64,000 nucleotides of DNA from Rhodobacter sp. (lineage in GTDB: Bacteria > Pseudomonadota > Alphaproteobacteria > Rhodobacterales > Rhodobacteraceae): NCBI GenBank assembly GCA_020637595.1, contig JACKKE010000015.1:1-64000 (forward strand), in the 5' to 3' direction. The notes below the pieces were generated by a model. It was not told where the DNA came from and ran no database searches. It saw only the letters and a program-made list of their open reading frames with translations. The number at the start of each line of letters is the position of its first letter. The first letter of the stretch is position 1. The translations under genes and the position numbers were made by a program. Below, piece after piece: positions 16,373 to 25,745 of this stretch.

Positions 16373-17101
16373 TCAGGCCCTAGATAGGCGCGAATCGCGG
16401 AATTGACCAGACTGTGGTGCGGGGTCGATCGGCACCGCCCCGGCAGCGCGCACACCCTGCGGGGTGATCTGCACCGCCAGCCCCAGCATCCGCACCCCCG
16501 CCGCGCGCGCCATATCAAAGGCTGCGGCATAGGCCGGGTCAATATCCGAGGCGATGCGGATGCGCGAAACATCGTCGCGCGCCAGCAGGTAGAGCATCGC
16601 CGCCGGCCGCCCGGCGCGCGCGGCCTCGGTCAGTTCGGCCAGGTGTTTCGTGCCGCGGGTGGTGACGCTGTCGGGGAACTCGGCCCAGCCGTCGCGCATC
16701 AGCGTCACGCTTTTCACCTCGACCAGCGTGCCGTCGCCCAGCACGAAATCGACGCGGCTGTTGGTGCCCATCTTCACCTCGGCCCGGAACGCGCCGGCGG
16801 ACAGCCCGGGAACGGCGTCGGCGCGCAGCGCCTCGGCCACCACGCGGTTGGCGATCGCGGTGTCGACCACCGCCAGCCCGCCGCCGGTCTCGACCAGTTT
16901 CCAGGCCCAGCGCAGTTTGCGTTTCGGGTCGTCGTTGCCCTCGATCCAGCAGACCGACCCCGGCGCGGCCATCCCCAGCATCGAGCCCGGATTGGCGCAA
17001 TGGGCGGTGACCTCGGTGCCGTCCTCCAGCGCGAGGTCCGAGAGAAAGCGTTTATAGCGCCGGATCAGGCGCGCGCGGATCAGAGGGCGGGAAAACTCCA
17101 T
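16373..17101 (-). CDS. sfsA: SfsA-type nuclease / sugar fermentation stimulation protein
   Basis: Predicted 242-residue SfsA family protein. Visible are the N-terminal RARLIRRYKRFLSDLAL (OB-like part), HCANPGSMLGM, and the PD-(D/E)xK-like core RVDFVLGDGTLVEVKSVTL with the conserved D, E and K. The family was named for sugar fermentation stimulation in E. coli and has nuclease-like fold; the precise role is unsettled. It is the gene before map in a likely two-gene operon. Confidence 0.9.
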   Translation of the reverse strand: MEFSRPLIRARLIRRYKRFLSDLALEDGTEVTAHCANPGSMLGMAAPGSVCWIEGNDDPKRKLRWAWKLVETGGGLAVVDTAIANRVVAEALRADAVPGLSAGAFRAEVKMGTNSRVDFVLGDGTLVEVKSVTLMRDGWAEFPDSVTTRGTKHLAELTEAARAGRPAAMLYLLARDDVSRIRIASDIDPAYAAAFDMARAAGVRMLGLAVQITPQGVRAAGAVPIDPAPQSGQFRDSRLSRA

Positions 17102-17216
17102 GCGCCGGTGTATCGCGCCAGGGCGCGATTGAAAACGCCCGCGACGGCCATTGCGCCTTGCAACATGGCGGTATCACGCTAGTCTCGGTGGGCTGCTGGA
17201 GATCGGGGGATTATTC

Positions 17217-18641
17217 GTGGCTCATTACCGTCGCCTTACCGGCGCGGCGCTGATTGCGGCGCTGTGCCTCGGAACCCATTCGGCCCAGGCACAGGGGTTC
17301 GAGGTCGAAACCGGCATCGACGTGTTTGCCGACCCCAACACCCGGATCGAGGGGCTGCACCGGCTTTATGTCGGCCACCGCGTCTCGCCGCATTTCAGTT
17401 TTGGTCAGAGTATCTATTCCTCGGCGCTGGGCGATGCGGGTGGCGCATTCTTCTGGGGCTTCGAAGGCGTTGCGCATATCCCGTTGAGCCAGCGCCTGTC
17501 GCTGGGTCTTTCGGGCTTTGTCGGCGGCGGTGGCGGTGCGGCGCAGGTGGTGGGCGACGGCACGATGCTGCGCGCCGGCCTGTCGCTGGATTACCGTCTG
17601 TCGCAGGCCTGGGATCTGCAGCTGACCTCGTCCTGGATCCGCATTGCCGGCGCGCCGATCGACGACCCGGCCTTTGGCCTGGGCCTGCGCTATCGCTTTG
17701 GCGGCACCGACACGGCGCCCGGGTCCACGCCCGAGTTCGACGACCTCGCAGCGGTGGCGATGCAGCTGCTCCCGGCCTCAGGCGTGCGTGCGCGGTCGGG
17801 CGGCCGGCAGGGCTCGGTCTCCTTGGTCGGGGTGCGCGCGCAGTTCGATGTGAACGAACGCACGCAGCTGTCCTTCAGCGCGGCAGGGGCTGCCCGCGGC
17901 GCACAGGGCTATATGCAGATCATGGGCGGCGCGCGCCGGACCTTCGCGATGAACCGCCTGTCCTTCTTTGTCGAAGGGCGTGCGGGCTTTGCCGGTGGTG
18001 GCGACGTCGATACCGGGGCGGGAATGCTGGTGGGTGCATCGGCGGGTGTCAGCCTCCAGGTCAGCCACCGCTTCGATGTCGAACTGGCCTTTGGCGGGAT
18101 GACCGCGCTCGACGGCGATTTCCGTGCCGGCAGCGTGTCGCTGTCGCTGGTGCGCTCGTTCGACCGCGCGCGCGCGGGCGGTGGCGGCGAACGCTGGGCC
18201 TTCAGCACCGGACTGTCGGCGCAAACGGCGGATGCCTCGTTCTACCTCAACCCGGTCGGGCGCGACGATTATGTCGCGATGCAGGAAACCTCGCTGGACT
18301 ACTTCGTCGGCCGGCGCATCTATCTGACCGGCAATGCCCAGACCACGGTCGCGGGCGGCGTGTCGGGCTATGCGCTGGGCCTCGTCGGCCTGGGGTATGA
18401 GATGCCGCTGGGCGACCGCTGGTCGCTCTCGGTCGAGGGGTTGCTGGGCGCGGCAGGCGGTGGCGGCGTGAATACCGCGGGCGGCATCGTTGCCGGTCTG
18501 CGCGCCGAGGTGGATTACCGCGTCGGCGATGCCTGGCGGCTGTCGATGGGGCTGGGCCAACTGGCCTCGGTGCGCAGCGGCGGCATGAGCCCGACCACCG
18601 TGACCCTGGGCGTCAAGATTCCCTTTACCACGCATCGCTAA
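17217..18641 (+). CDS. Putative outer-membrane beta-barrel protein, unknown function
   Basis: Predicted 474-residue exported protein with a signal peptide (RRLTGAALIAALCLGTHSAQAQ). The rest is built of alternating hydrophobic/polar strands with frequent glycine turns and aromatic strand ends (SFFVEGRAGFAGGGDV, RIYLTGNAQTTVAGG, SLSVEGLLGAAGGGG) and ends in VTLGVKIPF, all typical of a beta-barrel. I recognise no named family. GGGGGA upstream supports the GTG at 17217; translation from 17151 would add an unlikely leader. It stands alone between sfsA (divergent) and the cinA-like gene. Confidence 0.65.
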   Translation: MAHYRRLTGAALIAALCLGTHSAQAQGFEVETGIDVFADPNTRIEGLHRLYVGHRVSPHFSFGQSIYSSALGDAGGAFFWGFEGVAHIPLSQRLSLGLSGFVGGGGGAAQVVGDGTMLRAGLSLDYRLSQAWDLQLTSSWIRIAGAPIDDPAFGLGLRYRFGGTDTAPGSTPEFDDLAAVAMQLLPASGVRARSGGRQGSVSLVGVRAQFDVNERTQLSFSAAGAARGAQGYMQIMGGARRTFAMNRLSFFVEGRAGFAGGGDVDTGAGMLVGASAGVSLQVSHRFDVELAFGGMTALDGDFRAGSVSLSLVRSFDRARAGGGGERWAFSTGLSAQTADASFYLNPVGRDDYVAMQETSLDYFVGRRIYLTGNAQTTVAGGVSGYALGLVGLGYEMPLGDRWSLSVEGLLGAAGGGGVNTAGGIVAGLRAEVDYRVGDAWRLSMGLGQLASVRSGGMSPTTVTLGVKIPFTTHR

Positions 18642-18702
18642 GGGCATGATTGGAAACCCTGCGCGGCTGCGCTAACCTCGCGCCATAGAGCGAGAGGAAC
18701 CC

Positions 18703-19428
18703 ATGTCCAACCCCACCGCAGCCATGCTCGTCATCGGTGACGAGATCCTGTCCGGCCGCACCCGCGATTCGAACATGCATCACCTGGCCAAGGAACTGAC
18801 CGGCCGCGGCATTCGCCTGCTCGAGGCCCGCGTGGTGGCCGACGACCACGCCGCCATCGTCGCCGCGGTCCGGGCGTTGAGCGCAGCGCATGACCATGTG
18901 TTCACTTCGGGCGGCATTGGCCCGACGCATGACGACATCACCGCCGATGCCGTGGCCGAGGCGATGGGCGCAACCATCGACGTGCGCGAGGATGCGCGCG
19001 CCCTGCTGGTTGCCCATTACCAGCGCACCGGGCTGGAGCTGAACGCGATGCGCCTGCGGATGGCCCGCATCCCCAAGGGCGCCACGCTGATCGACAACCC
19101 GATTTCGGCCGCGCCCGGGTTCTCGCTGGGCAACGTGCACGTCATGGCCGGGGTGCCCGCGATCTTCGAGACAATGCTGGCCAGCCTTCTGCCGACCCTC
19201 TCGGGCGGCGAGCCGCTCCTCAGCCAGATGATCGACGTGCAGCGCGGCGAGGGCGAGATCGCCGAGGCGCTGGCCGAACTGGCCGCCCGCTATGGCGACC
19301 TCAGCTTTGGCTCCTACCCCTGGACGCGCAACGGCGTCTACGGCACGCAACTGGTGGTGCGCGGCACCAATGCGGCGCGGATCGACGCGGCGATGGTCGA
19401 GCTGGCGCAGATCGCGGGGGCCGCATGA
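18703..19428 (+). CDS. CinA N-terminal / molybdopterin-binding (MoCF) domain protein
   Basis: Predicted 241-residue protein with the MoCF_biosynth fold: AAMLVIGDEILSGRTRDSN at the N-terminus and FTSGGIGPTHDDITADAVAE around residue 68. It lacks the C-terminal nicotinamide-nucleotide amidase domain of full CinA, so it represents the stand-alone COG1058 form. The ATG of the next gene overlaps its stop (ATGA). Confidence 0.88.
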   Translation: MSNPTAAMLVIGDEILSGRTRDSNMHHLAKELTGRGIRLLEARVVADDHAAIVAAVRALSAAHDHVFTSGGIGPTHDDITADAVAEAMGATIDVREDARALLVAHYQRTGLELNAMRLRMARIPKGATLIDNPISAAPGFSLGNVHVMAGVPAIFETMLASLLPTLSGGEPLLSQMIDVQRGEGEIAEALAELAARYGDLSFGSYPWTRNGVYGTQLVVRGTNAARIDAAMVELAQIAGAA

Positions 19429-20126
19429 GCACCGACGCCCTGTTTTCCGCACTCGAGGCCACCTGGCCCCCGGTCTCCAGCCGCAGGGTCGGCCCCTTCC
19501 GCCTGCGCGAGGGTGCCGGCGGCGGCAAGCGTGTGTCGGCGGCGGTGCTCGACGGCGCCTTTTCCGAACCCGCCCTCGACGCCGCCGAGGCCGCCGGCGC
19601 CAGGCTCTTTCAATTGCGCGGCGAGGACGATGCGGCGCTGGATGCGGCGCTGGATGCGCGCGGCTACCGGGTCGTCGATCCGACACTGCTCTATGTCGCG
19701 CCGATTGAGACCGTGGCCGTGAAACCGCGCCCGGTGTCCTTGCTGGGCACCTGGCCGCCGCTGGCGATCCAGCGGCAGATCTGGGCGGATGGGGGCATCG
19801 GCCCCGAACGTCTGGCGGTGATGGCGCGCGCCAGCGCGCCCAGGAATGCCTTTATCGCCCGGTTTCAGAACCGCGCTGCAGGCAGCGGGTTCATCGCCAT
19901 CGACCAAGGGATCGCGATGCTTCATGCGCTGCATATCGAACCCGAATTCCGCCGCCAGGGCGTCGCCCGCTACATGGTGCAGGGCATGGCGCATTGGGCG
20001 CAGGAGCAAGGTGCCCACACCTTCGCGCTGGCCGTGACGCAGGGTAACGCCCCGGCCCGCGCCCTTTACAGCGCCTTGGGTATGACCGAGGCTGGGGCTT
20101 ACCACTATCGCGAGAAAACGACATGA
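19425..20126 (+). CDS. GNAT-family N-acetyltransferase
   Basis: Predicted 233-residue protein; the GNAT domain is in the C-terminal half, with motif A around ALHIEPEFRRQGVARYMVQG and motif B around LAVTQGNAPARALYSALGM. The N-terminal ~100 residues are variable, possibly a degenerate second GNAT unit. It overlaps both neighbours by ATGA, forming a tight three-gene operon. Substrate unknown. Confidence 0.82.
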   Translation: MSTDALFSALEATWPPVSSRRVGPFRLREGAGGGKRVSAAVLDGAFSEPALDAAEAAGARLFQLRGEDDAALDAALDARGYRVVDPTLLYVAPIETVAVKPRPVSLLGTWPPLAIQRQIWADGGIGPERLAVMARASAPRNAFIARFQNRAAGSGFIAIDQGIAMLHALHIEPEFRRQGVARYMVQGMAHWAQEQGAHTFALAVTQGNAPARALYSALGMTEAGAYHYREKTT

Positions 20127-20686
20127 CCAGGATTTCCGCCCTCGACCTGCCGATGGTCGACCCGCTGCCCGAAGCCACGCAGAAATACTTCGACATCTGC
20201 ACCGAAAAGCTGGGCATGGTGCCGAACGTGCTGCAGATGTATGCCTTTGACATTGCCAAGCTGAACGCCTTCACGGCGATGTATAACGACTTGATGCTGG
20301 GCGCCTCGGGCCTGTCGAAACTGGAACGCGAGATGATCGCGGTGGTGGTCTCGTCGCTCAACCGCTGCTGGTATTGCCAGGTCGCGCATGGCGCGGCGGT
20401 GCGGCAGCTCTCGGGCAATCCGGCGCTGGGCGAGGCGATGGTGATGAACTGGCGCTATGCCCATCTCGACGCGCGCCAGACGGCGATGCTGAACTTTGCC
20501 GAAAAGATCACCAAGGCCTCGGGCGAGATCGTCGAATCCGACCGCCAGGCACTGCGCGACGTGGGCTTTACCGACCGCGACATCTTCGACATCGCCTCGA
20601 CCGCGGCCTTCTTCAACATGTCGAACCGTGTCGCCTCGGCCACCGGGCAGGAACCGAACCCGGAATACCACGCCCAGGCGCGCTGA
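20123..20686 (+). CDS. Peroxidase-related enzyme, carboxymuconolactone decarboxylase/AhpD-like family
   Basis: Predicted 187-residue protein of the CMD/AhpD fold. The CWYCQVAH segment (CxxC followed by a histidine) at residues ~75-82 is the thiol redox centre of AhpD-like proteins, preceded by GLSKLEREMIAVVVSSLN. It likely reduces peroxides or acts as a disulfide relay. It is the last gene of the CinA-GNAT-CMD operon and is followed by the dispersed element at 20743. Confidence 0.85.
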   Translation: MTRISALDLPMVDPLPEATQKYFDICTEKLGMVPNVLQMYAFDIAKLNAFTAMYNDLMLGASGLSKLEREMIAVVVSSLNRCWYCQVAHGAAVRQLSGNPALGEAMVMNWRYAHLDARQTAMLNFAEKITKASGEIVESDRQALRDVGFTDRDIFDIASTAAFFNMSNRVASATGQEPNPEYHAQAR

Positions 20687-20742
20687 CCGGCGCAATCGGG
20701 ATCTTGACGGCGCTGTTGAACTGAACAAGTTAACGGTCGCCC

Positions 20743-20815
20743 TTTCATCTTGCTGAAAATACGCCGGGGGGAGTCGCGCGCAGCGCGGCGGGGGGCAGCG
20801 CCCCCCTCCCGGCTG
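20743..20815 (+). repeat. Dispersed intergenic element, copy 2 (long form)
   Basis: TTTCATCTTGCTGAAAATACGCC followed by a GC-rich palindromic region (GGGGGGAGTCGCGCGCAGCG, then GGGGGGCAGCGCCCCCC). It fills the gap between the CMD gene and the MFS gene. Confidence 0.65.
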
Positions 20816-20830
20816 TCACGAGTGCTCCGC

Positions 20831-22072
20831 ATGACGCAAAAAGCCCCGCTCGTCACCCCTGTCCTGATCGGCGGGTGCATTGTCATTATGATCGGATTCG
20901 CCATCCGCGCCTCGTTCGGGGTGTTCCAGATTCCGATCGGCAGCGAATTCGGCTGGCCGCGGGCCGAGTTCTCGCTGGCGATCGCCATCCAGAACCTCGC
21001 CTGGGGGATCGGTCAGCCGCTGTTCGGGGCGCTGGCAGAACGCTTTGGCGACCGCAAGGCGATCGTGACGGGTGCGCTGTTCTATGCGGCAGGTCTGGTG
21101 CTGTCGTCCTTTGCGGTGACCCCCGGTGCGCATCAGCTGCTGGAAATCCTGGTGGGCTTCGGCATCGCCGGGACCGGGTTCGGCGTGATCCTGGCGGTGG
21201 TCGGGCGCGCGGCGTCCGACGAGAACCGCAGTCTGACGCTGGGCATTGCCACCGCCGCCGGCTCGGCCGGGCAGGTGATCGGCGCGCCGATCGCTGAACT
21301 GCTGCTGTCGCATTACCCGTGGCAGACCGTGTTCCTGATCTTCGCCGCCGTGGTGCTGCTCTCGCTTCTGGCGTTGCCGATGATGCGGACCGAGAAACTG
21401 GCCACCCGCGCCGAGCTGGAGCAGTCGTTGGGTCAGGCGCTGAAGCAAGCGTTCCGCGACCCCTCCTATACATTGATCTTCCTCGGCTTCTTTTCCTGCG
21501 GTTATCAGCTGGCCTTCATCACCGCGCATTTCCCGGCGATGGTGACCGAGATGTGCGGCACCCCCGCCGCCGACGGCATGCTGGCGGCGCTGGGCATCAC
21601 CACCACCTCGGCGCTGGGTGCCGCGGCGATTGCAGTGATCGGGCTGGCCAACATCGTCGGCACCATCACCGCCGCCTGGGCCGGCAAACGCTGGCCGCGC
21701 AAGTATCTGCTGGCGCTGATCTATCTGGGCCGCACCATCGCTGCGGGTCTGTTCATCCTGATGCCGATCACGCCGGCCTCGGTGCTGCTGTTCTCGCTGG
21801 CGATGGGGGCGATGTGGCTGGCGACGGTGCCGCTGACCTCGGGGCTGATCGCGCATATCTACGGGCTGCGCTACATGGGCACGCTCTATGGCTTTGTGTT
21901 CCTCAGCCACCAGATCGGCGGGTTCCTGGGCGTCTGGCTGGGCGGGCGGCTTTACGATATCTACGGCGATTACACGCTGGTCTGGTGGGTCGGCGTGGGG
22001 GTTGGCGCGTTCTCGGCCATCGTTCACCTGCCGGTGCGCGAGCGCGCGCTGAACACGGTCGTGCCGGCATGA
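20831..22072 (+). CDS. MFS transporter
   Basis: Predicted 413-residue inner-membrane transporter with 12 membrane segments. The loop between segments 2 and 3 reads GALAERFGDRKAIV, the standard MFS motif, and the general layout resembles the oxalate/formate and monocarboxylate group. The ATG at 20831 (MTQKAPLVTPVLIGG) is preferred over 20750 because the upstream part is the dispersed repeat element. Its stop overlaps the ATG of gph (ATGA). Confidence 0.85.
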   Translation: MTQKAPLVTPVLIGGCIVIMIGFAIRASFGVFQIPIGSEFGWPRAEFSLAIAIQNLAWGIGQPLFGALAERFGDRKAIVTGALFYAAGLVLSSFAVTPGAHQLLEILVGFGIAGTGFGVILAVVGRAASDENRSLTLGIATAAGSAGQVIGAPIAELLLSHYPWQTVFLIFAAVVLLSLLALPMMRTEKLATRAELEQSLGQALKQAFRDPSYTLIFLGFFSCGYQLAFITAHFPAMVTEMCGTPAADGMLAALGITTTSALGAAAIAVIGLANIVGTITAAWAGKRWPRKYLLALIYLGRTIAAGLFILMPITPASVLLFSLAMGAMWLATVPLTSGLIAHIYGLRYMGTLYGFVFLSHQIGGFLGVWLGGRLYDIYGDYTLVWWVGVGVGAFSAIVHLPVRERALNTVVPA

Positions 22073-22719
22073 TCGCGATCTTCGACCTCGACGGCACGCT
22101 GATCGACAGCGCGCCGGATATCCACGCCTCGGGCAACACCGTTCTGGCCGCCGAGGGGTTGGACAGTGTGACCTATGAACAGACCCGCAGCTTTATCGGC
22201 AATGGCGCGCGGGTGTTCATCGAACGGCTGGAGCGCGCCAGCGCCGGCGGCAACGAGCCGCAGCGCACGAACCGCATGCGCCGCCATTTCGCCGCCGTTT
22301 ATGAACGCGCGCATGCGCTGACCACGGTCTATCCCGGCGTCCCCGAGGCCCTGGCCGCGCTGCGCGCCGAGGGCTGGCGGCTGGGCCTGTGCACCAACAA
22401 GCCGATTGCGCCGACCCGGGCGGTGCTGGCCCATCTGCGCTGGACCGGGCTTTTCGATACAGTGATCGGCGGCGACAGCCTGCCGGTGATGAAGCCTGAT
22501 CCCGCCCCCTTGCGCGCGGTGATCGCGGCGCTGGGTCCGGGTCCGCTGGTCTATGTCGGCGACAGCGAGACCGACGCGGCCACCGCGCAGGCGGCCGAGG
22601 TGCCCTTTGCGTTGTTCACGCAGGGCTATCGCAAATCGCCGCCGGATCAGATCCCGCACAGCGCGACCTTCGACCACTGGGACGCCCTGCCGGCTTTGGC
22701 CCGCAACCTCGCGCGCTGA
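22069..22719 (+). CDS. gph: Phosphoglycolate phosphatase-like HAD hydrolase
   Basis: Predicted 216-residue HAD-superfamily phosphatase. Motif I is IFDLDGTLIDSAPDIH at residues 4-19, motif II lies in GLCTNKP, and motif III/IV in MKPDPAPL and YVGDSETDAATA. The NGARVFIERL cap region and length fit Gph, which removes 2-phosphoglycolate. Translationally coupled to the MFS gene. Confidence 0.87.
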   Translation: MIAIFDLDGTLIDSAPDIHASGNTVLAAEGLDSVTYEQTRSFIGNGARVFIERLERASAGGNEPQRTNRMRRHFAAVYERAHALTTVYPGVPEALAALRAEGWRLGLCTNKPIAPTRAVLAHLRWTGLFDTVIGGDSLPVMKPDPAPLRAVIAALGPGPLVYVGDSETDAATAQAAEVPFALFTQGYRKSPPDQIPHSATFDHWDALPALARNLAR

Positions 22720-22724
22720 AGGGG

Positions 22725-23903
22725 TTAATCGACGTCGACCCCGGCGATTTCGCGCAGGTCGGTCATGCGCCGGGCAAACACCGTCTCGAAGGTGTTGGCG
22801 CGAGCAAACTCCACCGCCCGATCCGAGGCCGCGGTCAGCGCCCGGCGGTCGCGATCCAGCCGCTCTATGGCGCGCGCCATCGCGCCGGGGCTGCCCTTGC
22901 GCACGGTCCAGCCGGCGTTTGAGGCCCGCATCAGCCGCCGCGTCATCGCGTTCGAATAGGCCAGAACCGGCAGCCCGCATCCCAGGGCTTCGACATAGGT
23001 GCCCTGCGGGCTGGGCAGGCGGCGTGGCGACAGGAACAGATCGGCCTCGCGGCGCAGATGCGGCGCAAGACGCACCTCGAACCCCTTGTTCGGGGCGATG
23101 GTCACCCGGTCCGAAAGACCCAGCGCCGCGACTCCCTGATGCAGGCGGTCCTCCAACGGGCCGGACCCGAACAGCTCCAGCCGGAAATCGACGCCGCGCA
23201 TCGCCAGTAACTGCGCCACCGGCAGCAGATCGGTGACGCCGGATTCCGGGGTCATCACCCCATACCACGCCAGCCTCAACGGCCCCCTTGCGGCCTGCCG
23301 CGCGGCGCGGGCTTCCTGGTCGGCGCTGCGGGCGATCATCGGCAGGCGGATCCGGTTGTCGAGATAGGCCAGCGCGCGGTCATTCAGCCGACGATAGGCG
23401 CGATAGGCGGGATACCCGTTGCAATGGATGCCGTCGGCCTCGCGCAAGGCGCGGCGCAGGGCCCGTTCGTGCCGCAGGTTCCACAGCGCCGACTCCAACC
23501 GCCGGCGCACCGGTGCCTGTTGTTCTAGCGCCGCGCCGACCCGACCGCCCAGCGCCTGTTCCACGGTATAGACCAGCTTGCCGAACCGCCCCAGCATCGC
23601 CGCCGGCAGGTCGAAGTGTTTCATGTCGTCGGCGGCGCAATAGACCAGCGCGGTTTCGTCCAGCAGCAATTCGGGCACCGGGGCCCCTTCATCCAGCAGG
23701 ATCAGCTCGAACCCCAGCTTGGCGATGGTAAAGCGCATCGGCTCGTCGATTCCGTGCGGCCCGCGCCACATCACGCAGCGCACCGGCCCCGGCCAGAGCT
23801 GGCAATGCAGCTTCATGCCTTCGACGAACTTGACGTCGAGAATCACCTCTCCTCCGGTGTTTTCCAGCACCGGGGCGGGTGAAAGCATCAACAGGGATGA
23901 CAT
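22725..23903 (-). CDS. Glycosyltransferase family 4-like protein
   Basis: Predicted 392-residue GT-B fold transferase. The C-terminal half contains RLAWYGVMTPESGVTDLLPV, FRLELFGSGPLEDRL and the donor-binding FLSPRRLPSPQGTYVEALGCGLPVLAY block. The N-terminal half is atypical. The ATG at 23903 is chosen because the frame upstream runs antisense through the divergent gene and has no family similarity. It converges with gph and is divergent from the secreted glycosidase-like gene at 24015, all within the polysaccharide locus. Confidence 0.82.
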   Translation of the reverse strand: MSSLLMLSPAPVLENTGGEVILDVKFVEGMKLHCQLWPGPVRCVMWRGPHGIDEPMRFTIAKLGFELILLDEGAPVPELLLDETALVYCAADDMKHFDLPAAMLGRFGKLVYTVEQALGGRVGAALEQQAPVRRRLESALWNLRHERALRRALREADGIHCNGYPAYRAYRRLNDRALAYLDNRIRLPMIARSADQEARAARQAARGPLRLAWYGVMTPESGVTDLLPVAQLLAMRGVDFRLELFGSGPLEDRLHQGVAALGLSDRVTIAPNKGFEVRLAPHLRREADLFLSPRRLPSPQGTYVEALGCGLPVLAYSNAMTRRLMRASNAGWTVRKGSPGAMARAIERLDRDRRALTAASDRAVEFARANTFETVFARRMTDLREIAGVDVD

Positions 23904-24014
23904 GACGTAAACAGTTCCAAACCGGGCAATCGACCTTGCACGAGAAAACAGTGGATTGTCGGTGGAAGTCCATCCAAAATCGGGCAAACAGGCGAAAACA
24001 ACGGAAAAACACGG

Positions 24015-25745
24015 GTGAGCATGAGTATTCGGGCAGCTTCCCGGCGGATCGGCGAATGGATCGTGGCGGCGCTGTTGCTGGCTATGACCGTCTGTCTGGC
24101 GCTGCCGGCGGCGGCGCAGGTCGACGTTTCCCCGCGCGAGGGACGGCGCGCGCTGGTGCTGAACCTGGCCGAGGTCGTCGGCTGGTCGACCGAGCTGCCG
24201 TTTATCGACGTGATGCACAACGCCACCCGCTGGGTCGGGCATCTGCCGAACCAGTGGGGCGGCATGGATGAGGCGGCGCTGGCGGCCGCCGGCGCACTGG
24301 ACGCCGAGGGCTGGGTGGTCTCGGTGCCGCGCACGGTGCGGCGGATCTCGACTTCGGTTCTGGTCGACCTGCCGGCCGGCATGACCTCGGCCGCCGGGCG
24401 CTGGCATGCCCGCTGGGAGGGCAGCGCCTATCCCGGGTTCACCGGCGCCGCACGCAATGTCCGCTATGGTGATCACAGCGCCAGCTTTGATTTCACCCCG
24501 GGGCAGGGCGGCGTGATCATCGAGTTCAACCGCGGCACGATGCGCAACCTGTCGATCGTGCACGAACGCCATCTGGCGGTGTTCGAGGCCGGCGCGGTGT
24601 TCAACCCCGACTGGCTGGCGCGGGTGGGCGATGCCGAGGCGTTCCGCTTCATGGACTGGATGCTGACCAACAATTCCGAGGTCAGCCATTGGGAAGACCG
24701 TGCGCAGGTCAGCGACTACAGCTGGGCGCGCCGGGGCGTGCCGCTGGAAATCATGTTGCAGCTGGCAAACGAGACCGGGGCCGAGCCTTGGTTCACCCTG
24801 CCGCATCTGGCCGATGACGACTATGTCCGTGCCTTTGCCGAGATGGTCCACACGGGCCTGCGCCGCGATCTGCGCGCCTGGTTCGAATTTTCGAACGAGG
24901 TCTGGAACTGGTCCTTTGCCCAGGCCGACTGGGCCGAGCAGAACGCCCGCAGTCGCTGGAACCGTGACTGGGCCTGGGTGCAGTTCGCCGCTGTGCGCGC
25001 GGCCGAGGTGATGCGCGTCATCGACACCGTCTATGCCGGGGACGAGGATCGTCGGGTGCGGGTGCTGGGCCTGTTCACCGCCTGGCTGGGGCTGGAACAC
25101 GATATGCTCGAGGCGCCGGATTTCATTGCCGAGGACCGTCTGAACCGTCCCCCGCATGAGTTTTTCGACGCGCTGGCCGTCACCGGCTATTTCAACGCCG
25201 AATTCCTGGCCGAAGAGCGCCAGCCGATGATCCGGGGCTGGCTGGAACAAAGCCGCGCCGAGGCCGAGGCAGCCGCCGATGCGCAGGGCCTGACTGGCGA
25301 CGCCCGCGCCGCCTGGATCGCCGCGCATCGCTTTGATCGGGCGATGGACATGGCGGCGCAGGAACTGCTGGACGGGTCGGTGTCGGGCAGCGCCGAGAAT
25401 TCGGTCCGCGACCTGCTGGACCGGGTGCTGGTGCATCATGCCGCCGTGGCCGAGGCCTATGGCAAGGCGCTGGTAATGTATGAGGGCGGCACCCATGTGC
25501 TGGCCCGCCCCGAGGATCACGACAACGCAGATCTGGTCGCCTTCTTCACCGCGTTGAACTACAGCCCGCAGATGGGCGATCTGTATCGCGCGCTGATCGC
25601 TGGCTGGCAGGCGCTGACGCCGGCGCCCTTCACGGCGTATATGGATATCGGTCAACCCTCGAACTGGGGGGCCTGGGGGCATTTGCGGCACCTCGACGAC
25701 CAGAACCCGCGCTGGGACGCGCTGATGGAGGCCACCGCCCGATGA
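24015..25745 (+). CDS. Secreted GH-A-type glycoside hydrolase-like protein
   Basis: Predicted 576-residue protein with an N-terminal membrane/signal segment (~residues 13-34, ending AAAQVD). The segment WFEFSNEVWNWSF (E295) has the Asn-Glu acid/base arrangement of clan GH-A (beta/alpha)8 glycosidases, and VMYEGGTHV (E490) fits the nucleophile position. Relatives are annotated vaguely as cellulase-like or cellulose-binding proteins. Position directly before and coupled (ATGA) to a GT2 gene suggests trimming, release or quality control of the exopolysaccharide. No family number can be given by eye. Confidence 0.68.
   Translation: MSMSIRAASRRIGEWIVAALLLAMTVCLALPAAAQVDVSPREGRRALVLNLAEVVGWSTELPFIDVMHNATRWVGHLPNQWGGMDEAALAAAGALDAEGWVVSVPRTVRRISTSVLVDLPAGMTSAAGRWHARWEGSAYPGFTGAARNVRYGDHSASFDFTPGQGGVIIEFNRGTMRNLSIVHERHLAVFEAGAVFNPDWLARVGDAEAFRFMDWMLTNNSEVSHWEDRAQVSDYSWARRGVPLEIMLQLANETGAEPWFTLPHLADDDYVRAFAEMVHTGLRRDLRAWFEFSNEVWNWSFAQADWAEQNARSRWNRDWAWVQFAAVRAAEVMRVIDTVYAGDEDRRVRVLGLFTAWLGLEHDMLEAPDFIAEDRLNRPPHEFFDALAVTGYFNAEFLAEERQPMIRGWLEQSRAEAEAAADAQGLTGDARAAWIAAHRFDRAMDMAAQELLDGSVSGSAENSVRDLLDRVLVHHAAVAEAYGKALVMYEGGTHVLARPEDHDNADLVAFFTALNYSPQMGDLYRALIAGWQALTPAPFTAYMDIGQPSNWGAWGHLRHLDDQNPRWDALMEATAR

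Noticed and set aside
22725..25691. A 988-codon minus-strand open frame
   Set aside because: Only the first part downstream of 23903 has glycosyltransferase motifs; the rest is antisense to the secreted glycosidase-like gene and is a by-product of high GC.
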